NCBI GenBank assembly: GCA_964655475.1
Contig: CAZZMO010000003.1
Location: forward strand, 88,188 to 152,187
DNA length: 64,000 bases
From: VGMA01 sp964655475
Lineage (GTDB): Bacteria > Chlamydiota > Chlamydiia > Chlamydiales > VGMA01
Direction of reading: 5' to 3'
Shown: in pieces, positions 42,827 to 51,440 of the stretch
How the letters are laid out: every line of letters begins with the position of its first letter
Numbering within the stretch: the first letter of the stretch is position 1
Program-made: the position numbers and the translations under genes
Notes under the pieces: generated by a model
Told to the model about the DNA's origin: nothing
Seen by the model: only the letters and a program-made list of their open reading frames with translations
Databases searched by the model: none

Positions 42827-43599
42827 TCCACTTCAACAAGCACAAGAGTGATGTTGTCATGGCCACCTCGTGACTTGGCCATATCGATGAGTCTGTTCCC
42901 CTTTTCTTCAAGGGTTCCAGCTCCTTGGATAACGGCCTTGAGCTCATCGTCCCTAATGAGATCGGTCAACCCATCTGAACAGAGTAGGTAGACATCTCCA
43001 AGACGAAGTTCCCCATGACGGATGTCAGCTAAAACCTCCGGAGAGGTGCCAACAACTCTTGTGAGAATCCTTTTTGAGGAAGAGGATACCGGATGAGAGG
43101 TTTCTTTGTCCACTGAGTGGTCAGTGGTCAGAGGAGTTAAAATTTTTTCTCTCAATAGGTAGATGCGGCTGTCACCAACATGGGAAAAAATTACCCGCTT
43201 CTCGTGAAAAAGAAGGGAGCATAGGGTTGTCCCCATCCCCTTAAGAGAAGGGTTTTTATTGCCGAGGTGATTCACCCAATAGTTTGCACTTTGGATGAAC
43301 AGCTGAATTTTTTGAGAGAGGTCTTCTAAAGGGAGTTGGTGTTCATTGAGGTAAAAGAGAGTTTTGATTGCACCACACATGTAATCGACCGCTTTTTGAG
43401 CAGCGATCTCTCCCGCTTGGTGCCCTCCCATACCGTCAGCAACAATGTAAAACTTTTCTTCAGGAAGAAGCGCGAAGACATCTTCGTTATTGCGCCTTAC
43501 GAGGCCAACATCAGACTTTGCAAATGATTTGAACTTATACACGCTTAAAGCAAAAAACTCTTTTAAGATAGAGATAACACTATACAGAAAAAATTTCAA
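42823..43599 (-). CDS. PP2C-family serine/threonine protein phosphatase
   Basis: The PP2C core is complete: SDVGLVRRNNEDVF, ADGMGGHQAGE (metal-binding Asp), GMGTTLCSLLF, FSHVGDSRIYLL, SDGLTDLI and GGHDNITLVLVE. It should reverse protein phosphorylation by kinases such as PknD. The N-terminus is uncertain: the open frame begins at a TTG (43599) overlapping the upstream stop, whereas a GTG at 43542 gives a 239-residue protein starting directly before the catalytic domain. Neither has a clear Shine-Dalgarno. It is coupled to the cysteine desulfurase gene downstream and the CPBP gene upstream. Confidence 0.9.
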   Translation of the reverse strand: MKFFLYSVISILKEFFALSVYKFKSFAKSDVGLVRRNNEDVFALLPEEKFYIVADGMGGHQAGEIAAQKAVDYMCGAIKTLFYLNEHQLPLEDLSQKIQLFIQSANYWVNHLGNKNPSLKGMGTTLCSLLFHEKRVIFSHVGDSRIYLLREKILTPLTTDHSVDKETSHPVSSSSKRILTRVVGTSPEVLADIRHGELRLGDVYLLCSDGLTDLIRDDELKAVIQGAGTLEEKGNRLIDMAKSRGGHDNITLVLVEVE

Positions 43600-44471
43600 G
43601 CAGTGCTTTCTGTAATGATTCGGATCACACTGATGAAGTTAAAAACCACATGCAGCGTGATGTTGGCAATTAGGCTTCTCTGCTTTTCATAGATAAAGCC
43701 TAAATAGAGGGCAAAGGTAAAAAGAGAGAAAAAAAGAGCAATATTTCCTACCCCTTGACTTGGGGTGAGATGGAATAGTGAAAACGCAAGTGAGCTGATC
43801 GTGATGGCCCAGATAGGAGAGAGTTTATTTCTGATCCATGTTTGCAGGACACCTCGAAAGAGGTACTCTTCTAGAAAAGGGGCTCCTACTAAAATCGTGA
43901 TGAGGGCAACGACAAAAGAAAATGGAGCTTCAATCGCCAGTTTAAGGTATTGAATTGCCATCTGCTCCTTCCCTAGTTCGTGAAAAAACAGCAGAGTAAT
44001 CGCTTCTGAAAGTTCAGATGCGACAATCACAGTAGGGAAGGCAATTAGCCAAGTAAAAGCTCCAATTCCCATATCGTAGCGAAGGGATCTTTCATCAGTA
44101 AAAGTTCGATCCTTCCAGATCTTTTGAAATGAAGAGCGGTTAATAGACCATCCATAGACCCAAAGGAGAAATCCCGTGACTACGAAGATCATGAGCTGAA
44201 GAAGAGCGATCAAGTTGATGTAATTCACTTTTGATCCACAAATTCTCACGAGATAGTGAAGGATAGTAGGGGCAAACATGATGTAGACTGAAATGAAGAT
44301 GAGGTAGGTAACGATTACCTGAGAGAATGTAATGGTTGGTACTTTGTGCTCTTTTGCAGGGAGATTAAAAAACCCCTTTCCCCAAGCAACCCAAGAAACA
44401 ATGAGGGCAAGAGCTCCAAACATCAGTGACAGGCAAAGCAATTGGAGGATGGAAGGGGTTTCTGTTTCCAA
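43596..44471 (-). CDS. CPBP-family intramembrane metalloprotease
   Basis: A 291-residue membrane protein with about seven or eight helices and the Abi/CPBP (CAAX protease) signature: EEYLFRG with E201, E202 and R206, FSLFH ending in H234, and HVVFN with H274 and N278. These residues line the active site in the family. Roles in other bacteria include processing of prenylated or signal peptides and bacteriocin self-immunity; the substrate here is unknown. It is followed by the PP2C gene on the minus strand. Confidence 0.87.
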   Translation of the reverse strand: METETPSILQLLCLSLMFGALALIVSWVAWGKGFFNLPAKEHKVPTITFSQVIVTYLIFISVYIMFAPTILHYLVRICGSKVNYINLIALLQLMIFVVTGFLLWVYGWSINRSSFQKIWKDRTFTDERSLRYDMGIGAFTWLIAFPTVIVASELSEAITLLFFHELGKEQMAIQYLKLAIEAPFSFVVALITILVGAPFLEEYLFRGVLQTWIRNKLSPIWAITISSLAFSLFHLTPSQGVGNIALFFSLFTFALYLGFIYEKQRSLIANITLHVVFNFISVIRIITESTA

Positions 44472-44475
44472 ACGA

Positions 44476-45126
44476 TTACCTAGTTTTGGCGAGGAGGATA
44501 TAGTCTTCGATCTGACCAGAAATTCTCTTCATGAGACCTGCATGTGCAAGCCCGAGTGGAGAGATAAAGTAGCCCGTTTTTCCCCAAGAAGTTTTCGAAT
44601 AGTCAATCGAAGAGAGCTGCCAAGGGATCGTGTGCGTTTCTGTAAACATCTCTTGTAAAATCGTTTTTGGTGTCTCATTTCTGAGGTCAACCACTTTGAC
44701 ACGGATGCTCATACTGAGGTGATAGGAAGGAGCATTTTTTACGTTGAAAAGGCTCTCAGTGATCTTGGGCACGAGAGAATGTTCTGCGATTTCAATGATC
44801 ACGACAAACTCTGCAGAATTTCTGATCTCTTGAAAAAGAGCCCCTTCTTCTGACTGCATAGGATTTCCCTTTTTCCAGCGAGAGACGTTGTAGTCGTGGA
44901 GGAGAAAAAGGTTGCTTTGTCTTAAGAATCTACCCTCTAATCCTTCTGTGAATTCCTGAGCTAACGACCAGGGTAAGCTAGAGTCAGTAGAGTCAATAAC
45001 AGGAAGAAACGCCACTTTTGGTTTTGCTCTTCCATCTTTGTGGTAGCGGGATTGTTCAGAGGTGTCAGTAGAATCGCAACCGACCATTGTGACAATAATA
45101 GTGAGTAAAAGGAGTATCTTCTTCAT
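44476..45126 (-). CDS. Predicted lipoprotein, conserved in chlamydiae
   Basis: I start at the inner Met (45126), because MKKILLLLTIIVTMVGC is a compact signal peptide with a lipobox-like end and Cys17. The open frame from 45150 adds eight residues. The mature domain (about 200 residues) contains KVAFLPVIDSTDSSLPWSLAQEFTEGLEGRF and TSWGKTGYFISPLGLAHAGL, the latter resembling a chlamydial lipoprotein I recall near yidC-dnaA. Function unknown; an outer-membrane or periplasmic assembly role is possible. Confidence 0.78.
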   Translation of the reverse strand: MKKILLLLTIIVTMVGCDSTDTSEQSRYHKDGRAKPKVAFLPVIDSTDSSLPWSLAQEFTEGLEGRFLRQSNLFLLHDYNVSRWKKGNPMQSEEGALFQEIRNSAEFVVIIEIAEHSLVPKITESLFNVKNAPSYHLSMSIRVKVVDLRNETPKTILQEMFTETHTIPWQLSSIDYSKTSWGKTGYFISPLGLAHAGLMKRISGQIEDYILLAKTR

Positions 45127-45192
45127 GCCCATAGCTCTTTTTATCCACAATATAACAGAAAAATTTTCCTAGCACAATAGTAATAAAGTCTC

Positions 45193-47094
45193 TTAGAGAG
45201 GCATTTGGAGAGCTACAAGGCAGGTGTATGGATCAAGAGTGATGGAACTGTTGATTTTTGGGGCTACCTTTTCATCAAAGATGGCTGTTTTAATCGGATT
45301 TGTTGTGTAGATGATCATCTTCCAAACGTATTGTTCTTTTGGGGATGGAAGATGGATTTCGAGTGGGAAATTGTTGGCATTGAATGAGAAGAAGAGCTGC
45401 TCAAAGATTTGAAACGAGACGAATCTTTCAGAGCCATCAGGACGGGTTAAAATCGTTTCATTGTAGATATCGAGATCCGCATGTTTGATGAAAGAGGTTC
45501 TTTGGAGGCAGGGGAGCCGTTTTCTCAAGGAAATCAATTTCTGGACAAAGAGGAAGAAAGGCTCTTGCTTTTTTAACTCGTCCCATCGAAACCAATTCCA
45601 AGGTTGATCTTGGCAGTAGGCGTTATTGTTGCCGAAGTGAGTTTGCCCCATTTCATCACCCATAAAAAACATGGGCGTTCCTTGAGCGAGAAAAAGAGCT
45701 GTCATGTAGTTGCAAAACTGCTTTTCTCTTAAACGAAGTACCTGAGGATTGTCCGTTAGCCCTTCCACTCCGCAGTTCCAGGAGTTATTCCAGTCAGCGC
45801 CATCTTGGTTGTGTTCCCCATTCTCTTCGTTATGTTTTCCATTATAGGAAAGGAGGTCCATCATTGTAAAGCCATCGTGGCAAGTGACAAAGTTGACACT
45901 CTGATAGGGGGGCCTTTTCCCTGCGTACATCCCTTTGGATGCGATCATAGCGTCGATGAAGAGTTCCTTTTTACCACTATCTCCTTTAATGAATTGCCTG
46001 ACATGATCCCGGTAGCGATCGTTCCATTCAGCGAAGAGATTAGATGGGAATGAGCCTACCTGATAGAGCCCTCCCGCATCCCATGCCTCTGCGATGAGCT
46101 TGACTTTAGAGAGGATTGGATCGAGAGCGATCGCTTCCAAAATGGGTGGACGGGCGAGGAGTTCCCCTCCACTCGTTCGGCAGAAAATTGAAGCAAGGTC
46201 AAATCTAAATCCATCTACTTGCATCTCAGTAGCATAATAGCGAAGAGAGGATAAGATGAGATCCATCGATTGAGGATGATTTGTTTTAATGGTATTTCCA
46301 CAGCCGGTGTAGTTCGTGTGTTCCCCTTCGTGATCTAGGAGGAAATAGCTTGAAGGAGATAGGTAGAAGAGAGGAGAGGATGGGGAGACGTGGTTATAGA
46401 CTACATCTAAGATGACCTCGATCCCATTTTTGTGAAGTTCTCTCACGAGGGTTTTAAAAGCTGTTGTTGGGGAGTGCCCTTTTGCAGCGTATGAGCGTTT
46501 TGGCTCAAAAAAACTTAAGGTGTTATAACCCCAATAATTGCGAAGGATTTTTCCCGTTGGAGAAAAGGCAAAAGGAGTTTCTGTCTCATCAAATGCGTGG
46601 ATGGGAAGAAATTCAACGGCATTCACTCCTAAATATTTCAAATAGGGGATTTTATCGATAAAAGCTTCGTAAGTTCCACCCCCTTCGGAGGCAGTGAAGC
46701 CTCTAAGGTGCATTTCATAGATGATCAGGGATTCAAAAGGGAGGTGGGGCTTATGGGTTCCTTGCCAATCAAAAGGCTCTATATGAGATGGATAGGATTT
46801 GATAAGTGGAGTACGTTCCCCCCAGATGGGAGAGCTTGTAAGTTCTTTTGCGTATGGATCAAAAACCTCATGAGAATCAATGCGATAGGTATAGGTAAAA
46901 TCTTTAGGGAGGTGAGAAATAGCCACATGGTGGAAGTGGTCAGATTCGCGCATGGGAATTTCCAAAACTCGAGTCTCTTGAGAATAAACGACTAAAGTAA
47001 TGGGCAGGTTGCGGTCGGAGAAAACGGAAAAATTGTGCCGATTTTCATCCCATGTATGGCCTAATGGGTGGCTTTTTCCGGGGAAAGTTTGCAT
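45193..47094 (-). CDS. glgX: Glycogen debranching enzyme / isoamylase GlgX
   Basis: A 633-residue GH13 enzyme. The N-terminal early-set beta-sandwich (residues 1-110, starting PGKSHPLGHTWDENRHNFSVFS) precedes the catalytic barrel with EVILDVVYNH, DGFRFDLASIF (nucleophile region), LIAEAWDAGG and VNFVTCHDGFTMMDLLSY. It hydrolyses alpha-1,6 links in glycogen; Chlamydiae keep glycogen metabolism. It is divergent from the Slc1-like chaperone gene across 225 bp, a neighbourhood also known in Chlamydia. Confidence 0.95.
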   Translation of the reverse strand: MQTFPGKSHPLGHTWDENRHNFSVFSDRNLPITLVVYSQETRVLEIPMRESDHFHHVAISHLPKDFTYTYRIDSHEVFDPYAKELTSSPIWGERTPLIKSYPSHIEPFDWQGTHKPHLPFESLIIYEMHLRGFTASEGGGTYEAFIDKIPYLKYLGVNAVEFLPIHAFDETETPFAFSPTGKILRNYWGYNTLSFFEPKRSYAAKGHSPTTAFKTLVRELHKNGIEVILDVVYNHVSPSSPLFYLSPSSYFLLDHEGEHTNYTGCGNTIKTNHPQSMDLILSSLRYYATEMQVDGFRFDLASIFCRTSGGELLARPPILEAIALDPILSKVKLIAEAWDAGGLYQVGSFPSNLFAEWNDRYRDHVRQFIKGDSGKKELFIDAMIASKGMYAGKRPPYQSVNFVTCHDGFTMMDLLSYNGKHNEENGEHNQDGADWNNSWNCGVEGLTDNPQVLRLREKQFCNYMTALFLAQGTPMFFMGDEMGQTHFGNNNAYCQDQPWNWFRWDELKKQEPFFLFVQKLISLRKRLPCLQRTSFIKHADLDIYNETILTRPDGSERFVSFQIFEQLFFSFNANNFPLEIHLPSPKEQYVWKMIIYTTNPIKTAIFDEKVAPKINSSITLDPYTCLVALQMPL

Positions 47095-47134
47095 AAAGGT
47101 CTTTTATTCTCCTTATTATTTGGTATACGGGGAA

Positions 47135-47159
47135 AGAAAATTAGTTGAAATAATTTTCT
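47135..47159. promoter_or_regulatory. AT-rich inverted repeat in the glgX / chaperone divergent region
   Basis: AGAAAATTA and TAATTTTCT (9 bp each arm) flank a 7-bp centre. The element lies 41 bp upstream of the glgX start and 161 bp before the chaperone start. The size and AT-richness fit a repressor operator, but no regulator can be named. The rest of the 225-bp gap is AT-rich; no convincing -35/-10 pair was identified. Confidence 0.35.
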
Positions 47160-47319
47160 CGAACTGCATCAGTAATGTTAAGAAAAAGCGTGTAAAATGT
47201 GGAAAGGTATTAAAAAATTGCAAAGGAAAGAAACGTATCCCAAACTCTTTCATTGATTTTCAAAATCGCTTTCTGTTATTTTTTTGGGAAAAATCTTTAA
47301 TCCTAAGGAGGACTGTTCG

Positions 47320-47829
47320 ATGTCTCTTGAAAACGCCAAGGAAAATTTAAGAGAGTTTGGTAAGGAGTTGAATCTCGAAGGCTTGGCTTTCGACGATAAC
47401 CATACGTGTATTTTGGGTATTGATAACACATTCTCTTTGCACCTGACTTATGAGCCTAATTCCGACAGACTTTACCTCTATTCCCCTATTCTTGATGGAC
47501 TTCCAGCTGATACCAAAGTTCGTTTGGAGCTTTACGAAGCTTTACTCGAAGGTTCTATGCTTGGCGGACAGATGGCGGGAGGCGGTATTGGTGTCGCAAC
47601 TAAAGAAGAATTGATTTTGATGCATTGCGTACTAGAAATGGCATCTGCTGATGCATCTGCGCTTCGTCGTTTTGCTCCTCTCTTTGTAGAGGCTGTTGAA
47701 AAATGGAGAGAAGTAGCTCAGAAGATCGTAGAAAGACGTTTTGATAAAGAACGTGATCAGCCAAAACTTCCACGCCCAGCACAAAAAGGTGCTGAGAAGC
47801 CAAGAGATGGCGGCTACATCAAGATTTAG
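47320..47829 (+). CDS. slc1: Type III secretion chaperone, Slc1-like (CesT family)
   Basis: I start at ATG 47320, because AAGGAGG lies 8 bp upstream; the longer frame uses an internal TTG. The 169-residue acidic protein has the CesT-like fold pattern: helix MSLENAKENLREFGKELNLEGL, strands FSLHLTYEPNSDRLYLYSPI and a helical end. A basic, proline-rich C-terminal tail follows (residues 135-169). Length and glgX neighbour match Chlamydia Slc1, which escorts early effectors to the type III machine. It marks the organism as having type III secretion. Confidence 0.82.
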   Translation: MSLENAKENLREFGKELNLEGLAFDDNHTCILGIDNTFSLHLTYEPNSDRLYLYSPILDGLPADTKVRLELYEALLEGSMLGGQMAGGGIGVATKEELILMHCVLEMASADASALRRFAPLFVEAVEKWREVAQKIVERRFDKERDQPKLPRPAQKGAEKPRDGGYIKI

Positions 47830-47855
47830 TCGTTGATTCTTAGGATCAATTATCT

Positions 47856-47896
47856 AAACCGGGGAGAAGCTTTAATAGGACTGACCCGGTTTTTTC
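47856..47896 (+). terminator. Rho-independent terminator after the chaperone gene
   Basis: AAACCGGG (47856-47863) pairs with CCCGGTTT (47885-47892) around a 21-nt loop, followed by more T bases. It begins 27 bp after the chaperone stop and ends 4 bp before the convergent dnaA stop. Confidence 0.75.
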
Positions 47897-47899
47897 TTT

Positions 47900-49252
47900 T
47901 TAGGAGACTTCTGAAACGAGCTTTCTCTGGATCTCATTGAAGTAGTAGAGAAGATCTTTGTCTTGGGATTCGATCCCTTTATCAATCTGTTTGATACTAG
48001 ACATCACAGTAGAGTGGTCTCTCGAGAAAATAGTACCAATTTTGATGAAAGGCATTTTGAGCTCTTTTCTCAGGAGATACATCGCAATTTGTCTTGGCAA
48101 GACGATTTCCCTACTTTGGGATTTGCTCAAGATGTCTTCCACTTTAATCCCAAAAATATCAGCGACAAATTCGAGGATCTTTTCAGGGGTGAGTGAGCTC
48201 TCTAAGTCCCGATCGATCAATTCCTGGATGGTGGGCATGAGGTTTTCGAGGGGGATCATTTGCCCTTTTGTGAGGTTGAACTTTCCTGCTAATTTATCGA
48301 TCGCTTCGACGAGGCTGGCAGGGGAGATAAACGAGGCAAGAAGGCAATCGATCACTTCTTTCTTGAGGTAAAAGCCATGGAATTGAAGACGATTCTTCAC
48401 GATCTGTAGGAGGTCTTGAGGGTCTGCAATCTTCTCCAAGGGGAGAGTGATCCCCCATTCAAAACGGCTAATCAATCTCTCTTCGATCCCCTCTAGTTGA
48501 CGCGGATTTACATTAGAGGAGAGGATGATCGGTTTCCCCGCTGTATGAAGGGTGTTAAAAGTGTGAAAGAGCTCCTCTTGGGTAGCATTTTTTCGAGAAA
48601 AGTTCTGAACATCGTCAATGACCAGCACATCGACATGGCGGTAAGCAGAACGGAACTTCTGCATTTGTCCTGCACGGATCGCTCTCACAACATGTTCAGT
48701 AAACGTATCGGCATGGACATAGAAGACAGAAAAACCTCTTAACTGCATTGTAATTACTGCAGCATTGAGAAGGTGAGTCTTCCCTGAGGAAGCAGGTCCG
48801 TAGAGATATATGGGATTATAGGTCTCTTTAGGGGGTTCTTCACACTCTCCTCGTTCAGGATTGAAACCTGTTAACTTGCAAAGGACATGGAAGGGGATCC
48901 GGTTTTTTGGTCCTGGAACAAACTGTTCATAAGTTTGTATGGGCTTCAGAGTATCAGAGGAAAAAATGGAGTAGCTTTCACTAACAAGAGGCTCTATGGT
49001 GGTATCGAGTAGCGCTTCCCCACGGACTCTCAAATGAATTTTGATCTCATGGCCATTATTGTTTCTAAAGCCTTTTTTTGCTTTAGGGATGATGTGCTCT
49101 TCGGCCCAACTTGCATGAAAGGCGTCTCTAGCTTCGAGATAGAGGTTGCAGGCATCAAACCTTAATACGTTTAATGTACGAATCCATTCGTCAGCAACCT
49201 TCTTTCCAAAGCTCTTCTCTAGAGAAAGAATGTAATCTTCCCATGCCTGCAT
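47900..49252 (-). CDS. dnaA: Chromosomal replication initiator protein DnaA
   Basis: The 450-residue protein has domain I (1-85), the FVPGPKN segment leading into the AAA+ domain, Walker A GPASSGKT (152-159), Walker B VLVIDDVQ, and ERLISRFEWG. The DNA-binding domain IV has RQIAMYLLRKELKMPFIKIGTIFSRDHSTVMSSI. Chlamydiae can carry two DnaA copies; this is the one next to yidC. It lies 151 bp downstream of yidC, and that gap contains direct and inverted repeats. No Shine-Dalgarno is evident before the ATG. Confidence 0.95.
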   Translation of the reverse strand: MQAWEDYILSLEKSFGKKVADEWIRTLNVLRFDACNLYLEARDAFHASWAEEHIIPKAKKGFRNNNGHEIKIHLRVRGEALLDTTIEPLVSESYSIFSSDTLKPIQTYEQFVPGPKNRIPFHVLCKLTGFNPERGECEEPPKETYNPIYLYGPASSGKTHLLNAAVITMQLRGFSVFYVHADTFTEHVVRAIRAGQMQKFRSAYRHVDVLVIDDVQNFSRKNATQEELFHTFNTLHTAGKPIILSSNVNPRQLEGIEERLISRFEWGITLPLEKIADPQDLLQIVKNRLQFHGFYLKKEVIDCLLASFISPASLVEAIDKLAGKFNLTKGQMIPLENLMPTIQELIDRDLESSLTPEKILEFVADIFGIKVEDILSKSQSREIVLPRQIAMYLLRKELKMPFIKIGTIFSRDHSTVMSSIKQIDKGIESQDKDLLYYFNEIQRKLVSEVS

Positions 49253-49275
49253 TAGAGATCTTTTCTGAATTAATA

Positions 49276-49311
49276 TTTAATCGAGTTTTTGAATTGTTTA
49301 ATCGATTTTTG
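49276..49311. repeat. Tandem direct repeat upstream of dnaA
   Basis: TTTAATCGAGTTTTTG (49276-49291) and TTTAATCGATTTTTG (49297-49311) differ by one inserted G; the repeat period is 21 bp, two helical turns. They lie 24-59 bp upstream of the dnaA start. The spacing fits a protein-binding site pair, for example for autoregulation. They do not match the TTATCCACA DnaA-box consensus. Confidence 0.7.
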
Positions 49312-49349
49312 CTTCGACTTCAAGGGGAATCCCTATCTATCGAAGCAAA
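49308..49349. promoter_or_regulatory. Inverted repeat in the yidC-dnaA gap
   Basis: TTTGCTTCGA (49308-49317) and TCGAAGCAAA (49340-49349) are a perfect 10-bp inverted repeat. The 22-nt loop can fold a second small stem (AGGG/CCCT). There is no T tract on either strand, so a terminator for yidC is unlikely. It partly overlaps the direct repeat and may be a regulatory structure or operator for dnaA. Confidence 0.55.
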
Positions 49350-49403
49350 TACCTCTGCAAGGAACTGAAATATTGACCTAAGACCTAATTCAGAAAAAGT
49401 CTG

Positions 49404-51296
49404 TTAGCGCAATTTTTCAGTCGATTGGTTTTTCCATCGGTACGTCATGTACCACTGCTGTAAAATACCGAAAATGGTAGAAAAAAGCCAATAAATGTTT
49501 AATCCTGAAGGGAAATGGTAGAACATCACGGTAAAGACAATGGTCATCACGTTCCCCATGCTCTGCTGCTGTCTCTGCTGTTCTGTCAGTGGCCCTTTGT
49601 TCCCTTGTGATATCTGGTTGAACTTTTGCTGTAAGAACATCGAAAGTCCAAGAAGGAAGGGAAGTAGGTGGAAGTTCGTTCCAAAGAAAATGATCGGGTA
49701 GTTCCAAGAAAAGAGCACATCAGGAGCAGACAGGTTATTGATCCAGCCTGGAATAAAGCTCGCACCTCGAAGTGGGAAGGCTGACTTTAATAGGTCAAAC
49801 ATACCAATCAAGAAAGGCATCTGGATCAAGAGAGGGAAGCATCCAGAGAATGGATTTACTTTTTCCTCTTTATAAAGCTGCATGATCTCCAATTGAGCCC
49901 GTTTTGGGTCTTTCTTATGGCGATTTTGGATCGCTGTCACTTTTGGAGAGATGGTCTGCATGCGATACATCGACTTCAAAGACCAAGCGTTTAGAGGATA
50001 GAGCATCACTCTCAAAGCTAAAGTCAATAGGATGATCGCCACACCCCATGAATGGGTGATCTTATAGAAAAACTGGATCAGAATGAATAAGAACTTCGCA
50101 AATGGCTCAGAGATGAATGAGAACCAGCCATGGTAAGTAATAGCTGAAGAGTATTGCGGGTTGCCACCACTTGCCGGGCTTGTGAAAGCGCTATCTACTT
50201 GTTTCAATAGTGCATCATCATAAGGGCCAGCATAGAGGCGGAAGTTCACCGTCTGAGAGGTTCTTTTATAAGGGACCAAAATCTCATACCCAGGATAGTT
50301 TTTCGCTGGATAGAGATCATATTTTGCATCGACTAATGTCAATCTTGTAGGGATTTCTGCACCAGCGATTTGTGTCGCTTGGAATCCTGCTGCTTTTTCA
50401 GAAATTGGATCGATGATCGTTCCAAAAAAGCCGTTAGAATTCGAAATCCAAAGAGGTGCAGTCGATCCATAAGTTACAGAATCTTTAGGTAAGCTGAGCT
50501 TTTCTACTTTAGTCTTCTGACCTTGGAGGAAAAAGTACTGTAGGAGAGGAGAGTAGCTACCAGAGATCAGTTCCACTTCAGGCACACCAGAGGTAAGCCA
50601 AAGGTTGGAAGCATCCCCTTCGATTCGAACAGTCAAATTGATCGCATATGGGGCATCTTCTTGTGGGAAGGAGAAGGTCTTAGTAATCTTGCGGTGAGCT
50701 GAAACGGATTCAAATTCGATCGAAGTTTTTGTCATGCTCTTCAGGCGGAAGTAGGTGTCACTTTCTTGGTAGGCGCCAGATACGAGATTCAGTGCATACA
50801 TGTGAGCTGGGAGGGTGAAAATCGTTTTCCCTGCCTGATCTTTCAAATTTCTTCGAAGTAGGGGAGTATATCCACCTAATGTTGGCTCTTTCTTGACCAT
50901 TTTGCCCGCTTCATCTACTCCAAAATAGGGGTAGTTTGGAAAATGGGCATTTTGAGGAGAGTCTTCTAGGATGGAGCGGTCAAAGCCAATCGCTTTCACG
51001 ATGCTTTTCGGATGCTCATCAGATTGTAGTGAGAGGTTAATTTCAGCAAGAGCTCCCCCTTTTGTAGAGAAAACAAGCTGCTGATAATCATTTTCAAGTA
51101 CGTAAAAGGTCTCTTCAGATTTAGTCTCTTTAGAAGAGGGGGCGATCTCCACAGTAGGGGTCGCTACGATCACTTCTTCAACAATCTGAGCCTCTACCAC
51201 CTGAGGAGGCACTGGGCGTGAAGGGAAGAGGAAGTGATGTACTAGGAATAATGAAATGGTGACAGTAAAGAGAAAAGCTAGGGATCTTCTATCCAT
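49404..51296 (-). CDS. yidC: Membrane protein insertase YidC
   Basis: The start at ATG 51296 (MDRRSLAFLFTVTISLFLVHH) has AAAGG 5 bp upstream and opens with the first membrane helix; a TTG at 51326 would add ten residues. The 630-residue protein has a large periplasmic beta-sandwich domain and five C-terminal helices. These include GWGVAIILLTLALRVMLYPLNAWSLKSMYRMQ with the conserved groove arginine, QMPFLIGMFDLL and the FPSGLNIYWLFSTIFGILQQW end. It inserts proteins into the inner membrane. The neighbouring dnaA is also its Chlamydia partner. Confidence 0.95.
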   Translation of the reverse strand: MDRRSLAFLFTVTISLFLVHHFLFPSRPVPPQVVEAQIVEEVIVATPTVEIAPSSKETKSEETFYVLENDYQQLVFSTKGGALAEINLSLQSDEHPKSIVKAIGFDRSILEDSPQNAHFPNYPYFGVDEAGKMVKKEPTLGGYTPLLRRNLKDQAGKTIFTLPAHMYALNLVSGAYQESDTYFRLKSMTKTSIEFESVSAHRKITKTFSFPQEDAPYAINLTVRIEGDASNLWLTSGVPEVELISGSYSPLLQYFFLQGQKTKVEKLSLPKDSVTYGSTAPLWISNSNGFFGTIIDPISEKAAGFQATQIAGAEIPTRLTLVDAKYDLYPAKNYPGYEILVPYKRTSQTVNFRLYAGPYDDALLKQVDSAFTSPASGGNPQYSSAITYHGWFSFISEPFAKFLFILIQFFYKITHSWGVAIILLTLALRVMLYPLNAWSLKSMYRMQTISPKVTAIQNRHKKDPKRAQLEIMQLYKEEKVNPFSGCFPLLIQMPFLIGMFDLLKSAFPLRGASFIPGWINNLSAPDVLFSWNYPIIFFGTNFHLLPFLLGLSMFLQQKFNQISQGNKGPLTEQQRQQQSMGNVMTIVFTVMFYHFPSGLNIYWLFSTIFGILQQWYMTYRWKNQSTEKLR

Positions 51297-51336
51297 ATAG
51301 ACCTTTTGTAGTTCGAATATTCTCAAAAACTCTCAT
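51289..51336 (-). CDS. Possible 15-aa leader ORF overlapping the yidC start
   Basis: A minus-strand ATG at 51336 with AAGG 6 bp upstream opens 15 codons (MRVFENIRTTKGLYG) that end with a TAG at 51289-51291, just inside yidC. Termination there would leave ribosomes beside the yidC start, so translational coupling is possible. The ORF is short enough to be chance. Confidence 0.25.
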   Translation of the reverse strand: MRVFENIRTTKGLYG

Positions 51337-51440
51337 GATCTACCTTTTCAACTAGCAGCAATAGGCCCTAGCTCAAAAACCAAACTCTGAGATTACACTT
51401 GAGTGTATATGGTACAAAAAACCCCTATCTGTAGTAAAGG

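Noticed and set aside
45141..45149. Perfect TTATCCACA DnaA box near the start of the lipoprotein gene
   Set aside because: It is a single copy without an AT-rich unwinding region or further boxes nearby, and one perfect 9-mer is expected about once by chance in a sequence this long on two strands.
49276..49311. Direct repeats as DnaA boxes or iterons of a replication origin
   Set aside because: TTTAATCGA does not match TTATCCACA and only two copies are present; kept as a regulatory repeat instead.
51394..51407. TACACTTGAGTGTA palindrome between the TPR gene and yidC
   Set aside because: Only a 6-bp arm on each side; too short to distinguish from chance without a known regulator.
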